Part shown: one piece after another, positions 10,542 to 21,584 of the stretch | How the letters are laid out: each line of letters begins with the position of its first letter | Position numbering within the stretch: position 1 is the stretch's first letter | Assembly (NCBI GenBank): GCA_022419385.1 | Contig: JAJUBI010000008.1 | Location: forward strand, 1,426,001 to 1,490,000 | Source: Paraconiothyrium sp. Pb-2020 | Lineage: Eukaryota; Ascomycota; Dothideomycetes; Pleosporales; Didymosphaeriaceae | Direction: 5' to 3' | Length of the DNA stretch: 64,000 bases | Notes under the pieces: model-generated | Databases searched by the model: none | Told to the model about the DNA's origin: nothing | Seen by the model: only the letters and a program-made list of their open reading frames with translations | Position numbers and translations under genes: made by a program

Positions 10542-10880
10542 CTATACTCTGCAGTGCACTTCGTATCTACGCGCCCTAGTGGCCTCGGAATCACGTCCTA
10601 GCTCAGTGTATGTCGAAATTTCTCGGCACGGCATGGATGGAGCGTACGCTTCCGAGATGTGAATTGCTTCTGTTTTTAGCTTACTGCAACGCTCGTGGTA
10701 TGTATCAGTCCAGTCCCTTGTGACGATGACGGGGAAACTGTCAAGCCTGGGATTATGCTCCTGTACATATAAGAAGTGCAAGTTTTCGTTCCCCGAGGAC
10801 TGAACAACTGTCTGGTGGACAAGGACGCTGCGCCTAATAGCGTATTGATAGATGCAATTCCGAATTTCTGGAAACCTCAT
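10542..10880 (-). CDS. Small 2EXR/F-box-like protein, possibly a fragment
   Basis: ATG 10880 starts a 112-residue frame beginning MRFPEIRNCIYQYAI. This is the PEIRNxIY motif found at the start of many small dothideomycete proteins of the 2EXR/F-box-like group. Other members normally have a short N-terminus before the motif and a longer C-terminus, so this copy may be truncated or have unseen exons. Related proteins occur at 23478 and 40641. Function unknown. Confidence 0.4.
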   Translation of the reverse strand: MRFPEIRNCIYQYAIRRSVLVHQTVVQSSGNENLHFLYVQEHNPRLDSFPVIVTRDWTDTYHERCSKLKTEAIHISEAYAPSMPCREISTYTELGRDSEATRARRYEVHCRV

Positions 10881-11640
10881 ACAAGATGAATGTTTCGAGT
10901 TGCATTTTGTTGTACTCGGATTCCCAAAAGTTATAAAATTAAGTCAGAACATGATACGTACACGATGTTTTGCTTTCCTGCACAGCCAGCCGCTGAATAA
11001 CCCTTTTACCGCAGAGCTCCGCGATAGACAGACGAAGCGACGAGATTTCCGTTATGAGCACCAGCTCAATGTCTGCGAGGTTTGGTATAGCGTGCGTGTA
11101 AAGCGATGTTGAGTGCTTATTGATGCATGACGCAATAAGTTCATTAACGTCGAGAACGCTGAAAATATCAATGTAACAACATGTGAAAGCTTAGTACTGA
11201 TGATACCAAGAGAGGCCACGATGCACAAGGCACTCACTCGTGAATCATCTATACGTTCATCCTCACAATCGTCTGCACTACCTTTGTCCTTTAAATATTA
11301 AGCGTCGAATTGCAGAGCAGCGACAACGTATCGTGAAGAAAAGGAGGTGGTAGCTGGGAGAGGACGACGCACGCTTCGTGTTACACGTGTCGTGCTATGT
11401 TCATTATAGTATTACATATTATATACTAAATATGTCCAGCTCTGGTTTACCCAGAGCCATACACATCACGTCGGCTCTTCAAATAAGAGGCGCAAGTCCT
11501 AGAGTCCATCCAGGGTATACAACGCCGGTCGTGCGCATGCAAAACGTGCAAAACCAAAATGCCCGCCAGATCGCCAATTATATTGTACACCCTTCAGCAA
11601 GGTCCAGCCTTGATGCATCCACACCCACGCCATCCATGCC
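10881..11640. other. Intergenic; no gene seen
   Basis: AT-richer sequence with scattered short frames only. Nothing with domain character was found on either strand. Confidence 0.45.
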
Positions 11641-12630
11641 TCACTTCTTCCCCTTCGGACTGCTCGCCCTGGGGCTCATAGGAAACCAGCTCACCCCATT
11701 CCGCATCTTGGTCGCAAACACAAGATACGCCTCCAGCGCCTCCTGCTTCGTCGCAAACGTCTTCTCCCTGTTCATCCACATCTTCAAGTACTTGTCCGAC
11801 CCTGTGTCTTTCAGCGCGGCGTACCAGTCTCCCGACGACCGCTGCTTGAGCACGATGGCGAGGCGTCGTCCGCCGAGGCCGGTCACGCCGGAGACTTGCT
11901 TGAGGCAGGCGGATTTTAGGGCGGAGAGCGGGTCGTCGTCGTCTTCGAGGGGAGAGTCGACGCGCTTGGGTGGGGATTTGGAGCGCTTAGATTTGGAAGG
12001 TGTGGAAGGTGGTTTGGAGGACGCGGACTTTGTCGATGGCGAGGCTTTTGTCGGTGATGCGACTTTGGGCGACGATGGGACCTTTGGTTGAGGCGTGGCT
12101 TTGCTTGACGAAGTGGATTTCGAGGACCCGATCTTGGGAGAGGATGGCTTTGAGGGTTCTTTGCTTAATTTTGACTTTGATGAAGACTTCTTAGGCGTGG
12201 GGGCCTCTTGAGGTGGTGTGGCAGGCTTTGAGGATCCCTTGCTCAACTTTGACTTTGAAGACGACTTCTTAGGTGTTGGGGCCTCTGGAGATGGTGTGGC
12301 ACTCTTCGCGGCTGATGTCTTTGGGAATGCGCCTATTAGTGTGGCTATTGAAGGTGCTACCTCTGGAGGTGCTTTCTGTGGAGGCATAGCCTTTGGCGTA
12401 GTTTCCTTAGGAGCCGTGGCTTTTGATGCTTTCGTCTTTGAAGACGGAGCGGCTGCTTTTGGGGGTGCTTCTTTTGCAGCATTCTTTCCCTTTTTCCCCG
12501 ATGTAGCAGCAACCGCAGGCTTAGTTTCAGGCGCAAGATCAATCAAAGACTCGACAGGAGCGCTTGTAGTTGGCTGGGAAAATTGCCCACTGGCGATCTG
12601 GCGGGCGCGTTCCTTCACACTCATAAACAT
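11641..12630 (-). CDS. Lys/Ser/Pro-rich low-complexity protein with conserved C-terminal segment
   Basis: The first ATG in frame is 12630 (MFMSVKERARQ), with a second at 12624; the open frame upstream has no ATG. About 329 residues. Residues ~40-240 are a disordered KSSSKSKLSK/TPKK-rich tract that includes two near-identical ~25-residue blocks (EAPTPKKSSSKSKLSK). The last ~100 residues look folded: SGVTGLGGRRLAIVL and GDWYAALKDTGSDKYLKMW. SPKK/TPKK motifs are common in histone-H1-like DNA-binding tails, so a nuclear role is possible. No family was recognised. Confidence 0.65.
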   Translation of the reverse strand: MFMSVKERARQIASGQFSQPTTSAPVESLIDLAPETKPAVAATSGKKGKNAAKEAPPKAAAPSSKTKASKATAPKETTPKAMPPQKAPPEVAPSIATLIGAFPKTSAAKSATPSPEAPTPKKSSSKSKLSKGSSKPATPPQEAPTPKKSSSKSKLSKEPSKPSSPKIGSSKSTSSSKATPQPKVPSSPKVASPTKASPSTKSASSKPPSTPSKSKRSKSPPKRVDSPLEDDDDPLSALKSACLKQVSGVTGLGGRRLAIVLKQRSSGDWYAALKDTGSDKYLKMWMNREKTFATKQEALEAYLVFATKMRNGVSWFPMSPRASSPKGKK

Positions 12631-13263
12631 GTTGACAACGAAGTAAAGCACACGTACAGCAGATCGGCATGGGGGATGCGCACGCTTTCTATGCAAACGG
12701 CTCGTTTACTACGCTCTGGCCACAGTGTGCACAAGTGTGCGGACCCCAGGCTGCTAACGAATACCCGAGTCTCTAGAGTCAGGAGGAAAGTGGCAAATGG
12801 GACGTAATTACCGCACGGTAAAGGGGCGAATCTGTGCAACATCAGCAATAAGAATAGGCAGCCGACAATGACACGTTACAACAGTCAACACGGCATGGCC
12901 GCCCTCTTACCATATCAACGTGAGCATTGCGGCTGCGCATGTCGTGCATAAATCGTGCATGCAGGACATCGGAGAGAACAGGTAGGCGGGTGCAGCTAGA
13001 GGCCTAGCGTAAGCGCATCGAACCCACCGGTTTGCACATCGCTCCAAGACTCGAACCCCCATCTCGATTTCTAATGTCTAATACCCATGATGAATGGAAA
13101 CGAAGCCACAGATATTCCATCCAAGCACACATGATCACGAACCAAACACGATACAAAGGATTCAAGCTTCCATATCGCTCAAAAAAGGGTATCATAACGT
13201 AACTGCGAAACGGCTAAACTCGACCAAAGCATTTGACCCTGCGCCATCTATATCCCATCCCTT
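12631..13263. other. Intergenic; no gene seen
   Basis: No gene is supported. Two TCGAACCC-like strings at about 13019-13060 resemble tRNA T-loops on the minus strand, but no cloverleaf can be built around them. Confidence 0.5.
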
Positions 13264-15460
13264 CTACTGTGGCCTCTGATTCGGCCTTCGATTTTCCTTT
13301 CCCTCCTTACCATTTTCCAACCCCGTAAAATGATCATGCAAAAAGTTGTCCACCCAATCCTCCGCGCCCTCCGCCTTATGCGTCAACCACTCCCACCAGC
13401 TTTCCGCAGGATGTGTCGAGGTCGGCTGTGCACTTGACGTAGGCGATGCTTCGCTGGGCAGTACGGGCGTTGCCGCATTCGACGAAGGAAGGGCAGGGCT
13501 AACAGTGACAGCTTCTGCGCTGGGTGACGGAGAAGCCGATGGAGAGGGAGAAGCGGAGACGGGATCTGCAGGTGTCTCGTCTGGGAGGTTGTCTTCGTCG
13601 GAGTGAAGGCCTACGGGTTTCAAGGGGAGACGTAAAGTGCCGTTGTTGGCAAGAGGCGTGATCCCGAGGGAGTCGCAGATGATGTTGTAGACTTCGATGT
13701 TTTCTATCCAACCATTAGCGATGCCTCTTGTTGATTCTTATTGCAGACTTACGAAATGGTTCCACGCGGCTATTGGGTTTATGTGGGAAAGCGGGACCAC
13801 GTGCGATAAAAATCGCTCTCATGAGCGGATGCTCGTGGTCATAACCATGAACGCCGCGAGGGTGATATACATCCCCATTCTTGATCATCTCCTGTACATT
13901 ACCGTCTGCTTCAGCAATGACAGCCCACCCCGCCTTCGGGATGATCCATAGCGGCGCGATGCGCTCGTTTTGCGAAAAGTGGTAGCGTTCCGGCATGTCC
14001 TGGTCACGGAGATAGACTTCGACGCTGGTCATGTTTTGCGCTCTGTCAACAATCTGCTTGTGCAGACGTTCGAGGTCACTGATTTTCTTAGGCCGGAGAC
14101 CGAAATGAGGCCAGCCGTCAATGTGCTCGATCTCGTTGGGGTCGACGAGGTCTTCGAGCTGGACGAGGCGCGAGGTGTCAGTGGTGGCCATGCCATGGTC
14201 GGATACAACTACAACATTCACGATATCCGTGAGATTGCGCTCTTCTAGTCCTTTGAGGATTCCGCCGACCATGGTATCAGCGTTGTTGATGGTTTGTCGG
14301 ATCTCCGTGCTGTTGGGTCCGTATTTGTGCCCATCGCTGTCTACGTCCGGCACATACGTCAGAATGAGTTGCGGTCGCGGTTGCTCCGACATCGCGCCTA
14401 TATCCATCGGTCCGGGGATGTCAAGGAAGCCCATGACACGGTCAACCTTTCTAGATAGAATTTCTGAGCCATTGTATTTGTCCACGTAGGCGGGGTAGAA
14501 ATCTTCAGAATGGACTTCCGACCCAGGCCACATATGTACCGCAACTCGGACATCCTGGCGCTCAGCAGTCCGCCAGAGAGGCTCGCCGCCCCACCAGTAC
14601 GGCTGTAGAGACCTTTCAGGATCGGTGTAGTAGAACTCCTTCTGCAGATCTTGATCCCAAAAGCTATTTCCTACGACGCCATGTGCTTCCGGGTATAGGC
14701 CAGTTGCCAGCGTAAAGTGGTTCGGAAACGTAACGCTGGGAAAGCTGGGGCGCATGTACTTGGGCGATATCCCTTCCGCTACGAACTTATTGAGGGTAGG
14801 AGTCAACCCCCGGTACAGAAAATCTGCGCGGAAGCCGTCGAGGGATATGAGGATCGTTGTGGGGGCGAATAGGTGTGTACCATTGGACACCATTGCCGCA
14901 GGCTTCTTCGGGTGCTCTGATTTCGAGGCTCGATATGCGGCGAAGAGGAGGGCGAAGAACAAGCCTATGATCCCCGCGTATATGCCTACATGACGCCATA
15001 TGCGTTTCCGCCGTGTCTGTTGTTTGTTAGCCCGGTTCTTCAATAGAGAGTTGGTGCATACTTGTCTCTGTGCCCCGACACCCAACAGCCTCCTCTCGTC
15101 GCTCTCGCTCGATCTCCGCTCCAACGTAGGGGTAGATATGCCAACACCTTCTTCCATTTCGTACATGAGCGCACTCGATTCGTCATTGTGTCCTCTCTTA
15201 CCCCTCTTCTTCGTCGGCGCATTCTGGTCCGTCTTCCCAATCCTCACGCCCTTCTTGTTGAAAAAGGCACCCAGTCCATCCTTCTGCGTCAACAACTGCT
15301 CTCTTTCATCCTCTGATTCTAAAATATCGTGATCGTAATCGCCGTCGGACACCTCTGAGCCGTAGCGCTCATCGTCGGAGAGCGGGTCGATGAGGGTGCG
15401 CTCGTCGGCGCTGTCCGAGTCGCGTCTTCGACCGATCGTTTCGCGTGCTGAGGCCGGCAT
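13264..15460 (-). CDS. Type I phosphodiesterase / nucleotide pyrophosphatase, type II membrane protein
   Basis: ATG 15460. The main exon runs to 13753, an intron lies at 13704-13752 (49 nt) and the last exon is 13703-13264. A 45-nt stretch at 15017-15061 has GTATGC...CAG ends and a GCTAAC branch site and is open in frame, so it is probably a second intron. The acidic N-terminal cytosolic tail is followed by one membrane helix (VGIYAGIIGLFFALLFAAY), then an alkaline-phosphatase-fold ectodomain. It has ISLDGFRADF (metal Asp), the nucleophile Thr in PSVTFPNH, DSDGHKYGP and VSDHGM. A Ser/Pro/Ala-rich C-terminal tail follows. The family hydrolyses nucleotide pyrophosphate or phosphodiester bonds outside the cytosol (vacuole lumen or cell surface). 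Confidence 0.9.
15017..15061 (-). other. Probable 45-nt in-frame intron of the pyrophosphatase gene
   Basis: The boundaries GTATGC...AACAACAG and the internal GGGCTAACA match local intron consensus. Its length is a multiple of three with no stop, so retention would add 15 residues just before the membrane helix. Confidence 0.6.
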
Positions 15461-15752
15461 GTTGGGCTGAAGAACGGCAAAGGCACGCTCACATTGTAGA
15501 CAGGCGGGTGCGCGGAGACGCCCTTAAGGTTTAGGCCTCCGGAGCTGATCAAAGCATGCCGCAATTCCTTGGCGCCCATGTTTCACGCGGCGAGGCGAGG
15601 GTCCAGGTCGGACCCTGCATGTACGGTATGCACATCATTGCTGGTTTGAAGGTTGACTACGAGTTTGCATGTTTCGCACGCCGCTGGAATCACATCAATA
15701 TGAACGAATCCACATCGACCTAGGTTTTGTTCATATGGGCTATTTGACTAGT

Positions 15753-17024
15753 TCAAGGGATGTTGACAACCTCAAGCTCTTCGGCATCCAGCCAAACAGC
15801 CCCCGTACTCCAAACCCTCCCACCCGAGTGCAACCACAACGCCAGCCACACATGCTCAACAAGCTCTCCCCAACAGTATAGTCGTACTAGTCCCAGCCTC
15901 ATCCTCACAGCATCCCGATGGAGAGTTATACCCCACCCAAACCTGCCGCGTTCAATATCCTTCTGGAGCAAGATCCAGAACTGTTGCTGCACATGCTTTG
16001 GCCATAATCTGCAGTCCACGCGCCAATGTCCTCGCTCGTCCATTTCCAACGCCCTGGACACTGACTTTGGTTTGAAGCGCCCTGGGTTTTGTTGTTTGAG
16101 CTTTTGGAGGTAAGGTGTGATCTGGGATGGCAACGTGCCTGGTGACATCACGGTGACCTCTGGAGCAGGCGGACAGACTACAGAAGGGAGAGTATGAAAG
16201 TCGACTTGATGCGCTGGGGCTTCCAAATATCCCACCTCGCTGAGTTCCTTATCTGCTGAATTCACAGAAATGGCCGAATGCTGCGATGATGGCGGCTGAA
16301 CCTGCTTCTCGATCGCAGCTTCAGTGATTGATTTGTGTATGCACGGCTGCTCCTGGTCTTGAGCAACGTCAATATGCGATTCGGCTTGAACATTCCCAGA
16401 TGACGGCATAAACGGAGTACGGTTGGATCCACTCCCTGCCACCTCATTGGCACCGAGGGTTACATCCTCAATAATAGAATCATCCGCTTCGTCCTCTGAG
16501 GATTCTTCCGAAGTGGAAGACAATTGATCCGGAAGCTGACTTCCTATGGCCCGAAACGCTTGTTGAGTATCTTCGATAAAAGTGCTATCACCATCGGGGA
16601 GGATTGAAGCACTGCTACTCGGCCGGCGACTGTTTGCTAAGCTGGATCGTGGAGTCCGCTGCTCTCTCCATCTAGTCTGAATGCACTCGAGTCGTTGGAG
16701 TCTGCTAATCGAGATATCCTCGGGCGAAGAAGGAATTTCATGACTCTCGGAATGATGCTGGTCATTAGGTGGGGCCGTCGAAGAGAGATGCGAAGGAAAA
16801 CTCCCGTACGAATCCATGCTCCGGAGGACTGTGGGCGCCGTGTCGGATGCAAAGGCTTGTCCCCGGGAACTGGTAGATTCTGGAAGCGCTTCGTTATCTA
16901 CGGGAATCTCATTTGGGTGATGCGGTTCAAATGCAAGGTATGCATCAGCCAGGGATCGATATAAATCATCGCTTGCTCTTGTCGTGGGAGTGGAAATGTG
17001 CACGAGCACTTCTGATTTGTCCAT
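15753..17024 (-). CDS. Uncharacterised protein, disordered middle with conserved C-terminal domain
   Basis: The first ATG is 17024 (MDKSEVLVHIS), giving 423 residues. The same frame stays open upstream to ~17267 without an ATG, and that sequence (WVLRFELPW) looks coding, so an extra 5' exon or another start is possible. Residues ~60-290 are Ser/Glu-rich and disordered. The last ~130 (VDCRLWPKHVQQQFWILLQ ... HVWLALWLHSGGRVW ... WLDAEELEVV) look like a folded domain. No family name was recognised. It lies head-to-head with eIF3d, 248 bp between the ATGs, implying a shared promoter. Confidence 0.7.
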   Translation of the reverse strand: MDKSEVLVHISTPTTRASDDLYRSLADAYLAFEPHHPNEIPVDNEALPESTSSRGQAFASDTAPTVLRSMDSYGSFPSHLSSTAPPNDQHHSESHEIPSSPEDISISRLQRLECIQTRWREQRTPRSSLANSRRPSSSASILPDGDSTFIEDTQQAFRAIGSQLPDQLSSTSEESSEDEADDSIIEDVTLGANEVAGSGSNRTPFMPSSGNVQAESHIDVAQDQEQPCIHKSITEAAIEKQVQPPSSQHSAISVNSADKELSEVGYLEAPAHQVDFHTLPSVVCPPAPEVTVMSPGTLPSQITPYLQKLKQQNPGRFKPKSVSRALEMDERGHWRVDCRLWPKHVQQQFWILLQKDIERGRFGWGITLHRDAVRMRLGLVRLYCWGELVEHVWLALWLHSGGRVWSTGAVWLDAEELEVVNIP

Positions 17025-17272
17025 AGCGTTGAATGCTCCGGACTCGAGGGTGCAGCGCAGACTCCATGGTAGTTCGAATCTTAAAACCCAAAGCGAGGTC
17101 GCGTTAGAGGTCACGGGCGCTTGGGACGTCCACGGGTTGGAGAGGGGCAAAGGTGAAAGAGGCAGCGGCTCGGATAATTTAGCGGCGTGCCAAGAGTTTC
17201 TCCCACTCGTCGTTTTCAGAATTGTGTTGCGCGCGAGCAAAACTGCCCCACGCTGCAATTCACCCACACATC
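17025..17272. promoter_or_regulatory. Bidirectional promoter region between the uncharacterised gene and eIF3d
   Basis: 248 bp separate the two divergent ATG codons. No TATA box is evident. Part of it is open reading frame on the minus strand, so promoter and coding function may overlap. Confidence 0.4.
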
Positions 17273-19105
17273 ATGGCGCCTGTCTCACTCCTCGACCTCG
17301 TGTCGGCGCTGCCCGCGAAGGAAGCATGGGGACCCGAGGTCTCCAGCGAGACCATGCTCGATGGCGTCCCGTATGCGCCCTACTCGAAGGCGGACAAGCT
17401 GGGCCGCATGGCAGACTGGACAGACAGCAAAGATAGGGACCGGGGTGGCCGCCAGAACTACGGTGGACGCAACTACAGAGGTATGACCGATTATCGCTAG
17501 TAACATAGAAGGACCATATCTGACATACCCCCCGCAGACCAGCAGGTATACGGCGCGAACCAGACCACGAACCCGTTTGCAGTACAAATGGCCGAAGAGG
17601 AGGCTACTTTCTCCGTCGTCGACAACGCACGCACATCGACCAGGACCAGGGGTTTCGGCCGTGGAGGCGGCACCGTATTTGGTCGCGGACGAGGACGAGG
17701 GGGTCAACAAGCACAGCGTGGCGGGCGGGGCACCTTCCAGCGCGTTGGCGGACGCGGCGGACAGCAGGGTTACGACAACAGGGGCGGACGAGGTGGACGA
17801 GGAGGCCGCCGCTTTGGCTGGAGGGACGACAAGCCGCAACGCAACCGCGATGCGTCTGTGCAGGTCAAGCCAGACTGGCAGGTGTTGGAGGAGATGGACT
17901 TTGCGCGTCTGGGCAAGCTCAACCTGGCTACTGGCGATGGCGAGGACATTGACAGCTACGGATTCCTCTACTACTACGACCGCAGCTACGACAAGCAGCC
18001 CGGTGCTGTCACCTCCCAACGCAAACTCAACGTCCTCGAGCGCGCCGCCTACAACGTCACCACGTCGAGCGATCCCATACTACAAGAGTTGGCCGAGAAG
18101 GATGAGGCTACCATCTTCGCCACCGACAGCATCCTCTCTGTACTCATGTGCGCAACCAAGTCTGTATACTCGTGGGATCTCGTCATCACCAAAAGAGGCA
18201 GCAAGCTCTTTATCGACAAGCGCGATAATTCGAATCTCGATATGGTCACTGTCAACGAGAACGCAACGGATGCACCGCTCGAGATGTCAGAAGGCAACAA
18301 GGACACCATGAACAGCCCCGGCGCCTTGATGCTCGAAGCCACCCATATTAACAATGTCTTCCCGCTCCAAGTCGTGAATGAATCGCAGACTAACAAGGTC
18401 GAAATGCCTCACGAGCATCCCTTCTATAGCGAGGAGGTTGAAAGCGATCCCCCAGCCTCCAAGGCCTACAAGTACCGCCGCTTCGATTTGTCGTTGGACC
18501 AAGACGAGGAGCCCCTACACCTCATCGTGCGGACGGAATTCGACGCTGTCGTAAAGAACAACATTAACGGCGAAGATCAATACTTGATCATCAAGGCTCT
18601 CAACGAGTTTGATAACAAGGCTCAGGGTAGCGGCGGCGCCCTCGACTGGCGGACTAAATTGGCCAGCCAGCGTGGTGCTGTCCTTGCCACCGAGATGAAG
18701 AATAACGCTTTCAAGCTGGCTCGATGGGCTACCCAGTCTATCCTCGCAAAGGCGGACTCGATGAAGCTTGGGTAAGGCTTTTCCAACTATGTCGCTGATA
18801 AATGGCTAACAATACACAGTTTTGTATCCCGTGCCAACCCCAAGAACAACAACGATCATGTCATCCTCGGCGTGCTCACCAACAAGCCCCGCGACTTCGC
18901 CAACCAGATGGCCCTCAACCTCAACAACGGCTGGGGTATTGTCCGTACCATCGCTGACATGTGCCTCAAGATGGATGATGGCAAGTACGTGCTCGTCAAG
19001 GACCCGAACAAGTCCATTCTCCGGTTGTACTCTGTTCCGGAACACACTTTCGAGGAGGAGATTGAGGAAGCTCCTATTCAGGAGGAAGAGGAGAACGAGT
19101 CGTAA
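17273..19105 (+). CDS. EIF3D: Eukaryotic translation initiation factor 3 subunit D
   Basis: Exons 17273-17480, 17538-18771 and 18820-19105 (introns 57 and 48 nt) give 575 residues, the usual length for fungal eIF3d. The start MAPVSLLDLVSALP and the block around GWGIVRTIADMCLKMDDGKY are characteristic. Residues ~95-155 hold an RGG/GRGRG-rich tract (GRGRGRGGQQ, GGRGGRGGRR), an RNA-binding linker. The long middle is the cap-binding-like domain, and the C-terminus is Glu-rich. eIF3d is part of the eIF3 complex on the 40S subunit and can bind mRNA caps directly. Intact and housekeeping in character. Confidence 0.95.
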
Positions 19106-19454
19106 TGTTGCACGTGATACGATTTACGTACTTGATTGGTCCGGGTGGCTTTATGAGGAATGATGGGTAGACAAAATACCACGATCTGATATGCTTCATG
19201 GTCGTTTGAATTCAATTCTTTTATCTTGGCGAACGTTTATGCAGGCAGCTATCTGCTAACATGTAATAGTAGAGACGTCTCCGATTCGACGCCGTCATAG
19301 CAATGCACACGTCTGTTAAATCCAATCACTTCTTCTACAGTTACGCGCCTTCAACTATACGAACGGACCGCTTAACTCCTTCTGTAAGCCCAGGTCAAGC
19401 GAAAAGCTTGTCTCCAAGCTCAAGCGAAGCATCAGACTTGCATCGCACCCCACC
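19106..19454. other. Intergenic; no gene seen
   Basis: 3' flank of eIF3d and 5' flank of the HET gene, which read in the same direction. Only short frames are present. Confidence 0.5.
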
Positions 19455-21281
19455 ATGGATGCCGTCAACTTTCCTACGACCTACGAATATGCTCCCCTCC
19501 CTACACCCCACCATATCCGCCTTCTTCACATACATAATGATGGTAGCGAAGATGGCACGACTTTCGAGATCGTCACCATCAAAATACCTACCGACTCGGA
19601 ACCGTTTGCATTCGAAACCCTTTCATATACATGGGGTGCCCCTAGCCGCGTGGCTTCTCTTTCCCTTCACAATAGTCCAGGCGGGATTGGATTGACGCAG
19701 AATCTGTCGCAGGCTATACCGCATCTTGTACACGCCTCTCAGACAGGATACCTCTGGATCGATCAGCTATGCATCAATCAAAACGACCCTAGAGAAAAAG
19801 GACAACAAGTTAGCATCATGGACAAGATCTACAAAGCTGCCAATCGTGTCATCGTCTGGCTTGGTCCTGCAGATGAGCAGGCCACTTTGATAAAGGAATG
19901 GCTTCACGAGCTTGAACAGTGTCTCGCAAGCAGAGAGGATGCTCACAAAACCCTTCCTACTCACGAATCATACAATCACAGCATACGCATGCTCGTGGTT
20001 CGCTCGACCTGGGTTTCTACGGAAACTGACCCTAAATACGCTATTGCCGCTCGTCGTTTCTGGCGCCGCCGTTGGTTTCGGAGGGGTTGGGTTGTCCAGG
20101 AACTTCTCCTCTCGCGCGCCGTCCTCTTCCTCGCTGGCTCTGATACCTTCACCATGCAAGACCTGTCTGATTTACAGACTCTCCCACCAGATATGGCTTT
20201 GCCACCGATCATGACCGATGAAGACAAAGATAACACCAAGGCGTACGACACACTCATGAGCCTTAAGCGCTTCCCCTTCACAGACCCGCAGCCCCTGCGA
20301 TTTCTGAAATTTATGGCGCAAGTTGCTAGCGAGTTTGAAACCACCGAGCTAGTCGACCGCTTGTGCGCTTTCTTAGGGATGCTAGACAGTTCGTCCTTTC
20401 GCCCAGACTACACTCGCACTATACGCTACAACTTCACGGCTTTCGCAGTCAGCCTGGCGCAGACGTATGGTAGTATCGACTTCCTATCCTTATGGTCGGC
20501 AAATATTGACGCGAAGATTGAAAGCACGCCGGCTGAGCTGAAAGACTTCGCGAGCTGGGTGCCCAGCTTTACGTGGCTTCCGCTGCTGGCACCGTTCCGT
20601 CTTGCGGCAGGAGCAACCCGCGCATTCTTCTCCATCGTCAAGTGGAATGCTGCTGCGGGGCGGAAACATGTGCATAAGCAAGATGAAGACGCTGTTGAGA
20701 CGGAGAGACTGCACGTGAGAGGCAAGATCATTGACCGCGTTGCGTGCATCAGCAATGCGAAAATCGACCGCTACTTCGGCGACGCAGACGACGCGTATCT
20801 TGATGGCATTGTGGCACAGATCAAGTCTGATCTCGCCGGATCGGGCTTTAAAGTTTGGACGACTGTTGATCTCGTCCAGTTCCTCAATGTTATCTCTGCG
20901 AACGGCAACACGCCGAAGGAGTCGGCTGAGGAGGTTCTAGGTCTTCAGAAGAAAGAGTGGAGTACCGGATTGGTCGACAACCTAGGGTATAATGAATCTC
21001 TTTCTTCACGCCTTTCCATCGGTCGGGGTAGACGATTTGCTACCACGCTCCGTGGTAGGATGGGCCTTGTGCCGTACATTGGGAGTAGGGCGCAGAGTGC
21101 AGAGGAGGAGGGTTCAGTGATTGCAGTGTTGCACGGATGTATCGTGCCGGTTGTATTAGAGAGAGTGGGTGAGAAAACGGACGAGTGGGCGGTGATCGGG
21201 GATTGTTACATCGAGGGGTGTATGCATGGAGAGGCAGTAGACTGGATGGAGGATGAGGCTGATACGTTTGTTTTGGTGTAA
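19455..21281 (+). CDS. HET-domain (heterokaryon incompatibility) protein
   Basis: Single exon, 608 residues, ATG in good context (CACCATGGAT). The N-terminal HET domain shows FETLSYTWGAPS (about 54-65), LWIDQLCINQND (about 97-108), QVSIMDKIYKAANRVIVWLG (about 120-139) and RFWRRRWFRRGWVVQE (about 200). The remaining ~400 residues lack a recognised domain. HET proteins act in vegetative incompatibility and programmed cell death. Most copies in a genome have no assigned partner. A poly-A tract follows at 21352. Confidence 0.92.
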   Translation: MDAVNFPTTYEYAPLPTPHHIRLLHIHNDGSEDGTTFEIVTIKIPTDSEPFAFETLSYTWGAPSRVASLSLHNSPGGIGLTQNLSQAIPHLVHASQTGYLWIDQLCINQNDPREKGQQVSIMDKIYKAANRVIVWLGPADEQATLIKEWLHELEQCLASREDAHKTLPTHESYNHSIRMLVVRSTWVSTETDPKYAIAARRFWRRRWFRRGWVVQELLLSRAVLFLAGSDTFTMQDLSDLQTLPPDMALPPIMTDEDKDNTKAYDTLMSLKRFPFTDPQPLRFLKFMAQVASEFETTELVDRLCAFLGMLDSSSFRPDYTRTIRYNFTAFAVSLAQTYGSIDFLSLWSANIDAKIESTPAELKDFASWVPSFTWLPLLAPFRLAAGATRAFFSIVKWNAAAGRKHVHKQDEDAVETERLHVRGKIIDRVACISNAKIDRYFGDADDAYLDGIVAQIKSDLAGSGFKVWTTVDLVQFLNVISANGNTPKESAEEVLGLQKKEWSTGLVDNLGYNESLSSRLSIGRGRRFATTLRGRMGLVPYIGSRAQSAEEEGSVIAVLHGCIVPVVLERVGEKTDEWAVIGDCYIEGCMHGEAVDWMEDEADTFVLV

Positions 21282-21584
21282 GCCAGCCTGCATGAAGCTT
21301 GGTGATGGGAGGTCGCAGATTGGAGATTTGGTCGTTTTGCAGACGTCTTGAATAAAAAAAAAACGCACGCTAATGTCTTATTTGAGTTATCAGAGACTTC
21401 AATGCGCCGCACCATCGAGACTGAGAGATGCATCCTTACCAACTTCGTCCAGCATTTTAATAAGGATAATATATTACGCGGATTATTGACGCAAACTTGG
21501 ATGTCTCTTCAAGAATCATATTAACATTAAATATACTATGTTCATTATTCCAAGGCTTGTGCAAATCACGTCTTGACTGTGAAT
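21282..21584. other. Intergenic between convergent genes
   Basis: Shared 3' flank of the HET gene and BYS1. It contains an A-run at 21352-21363 and no coding frame of note. Confidence 0.5.

Noticed and set aside
13019..13060. tRNA-like T-loop strings (GGTTCGA-like on the minus strand)
   Set aside because: No matching acceptor, D or anticodon stems can be built around either string.
15461..15579. Upstream exon (MGAKELRHAL...) for the pyrophosphatase
   Set aside because: The only joining intron would be 26 nt, too short for a spliceosomal intron here; it may be an upstream ORF.
17025..17267. N-terminal extension of the uncharacterised protein to 17267
   Set aside because: The frame is open, but its start codon is GTG, not ATG, and it reaches within a few bases of the eIF3d ATG.
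17590..18311. Long overlapping plus and minus ORFs within eIF3d
   Set aside because: These are GC-rich alternative-frame shadows of the RGG-rich exon.
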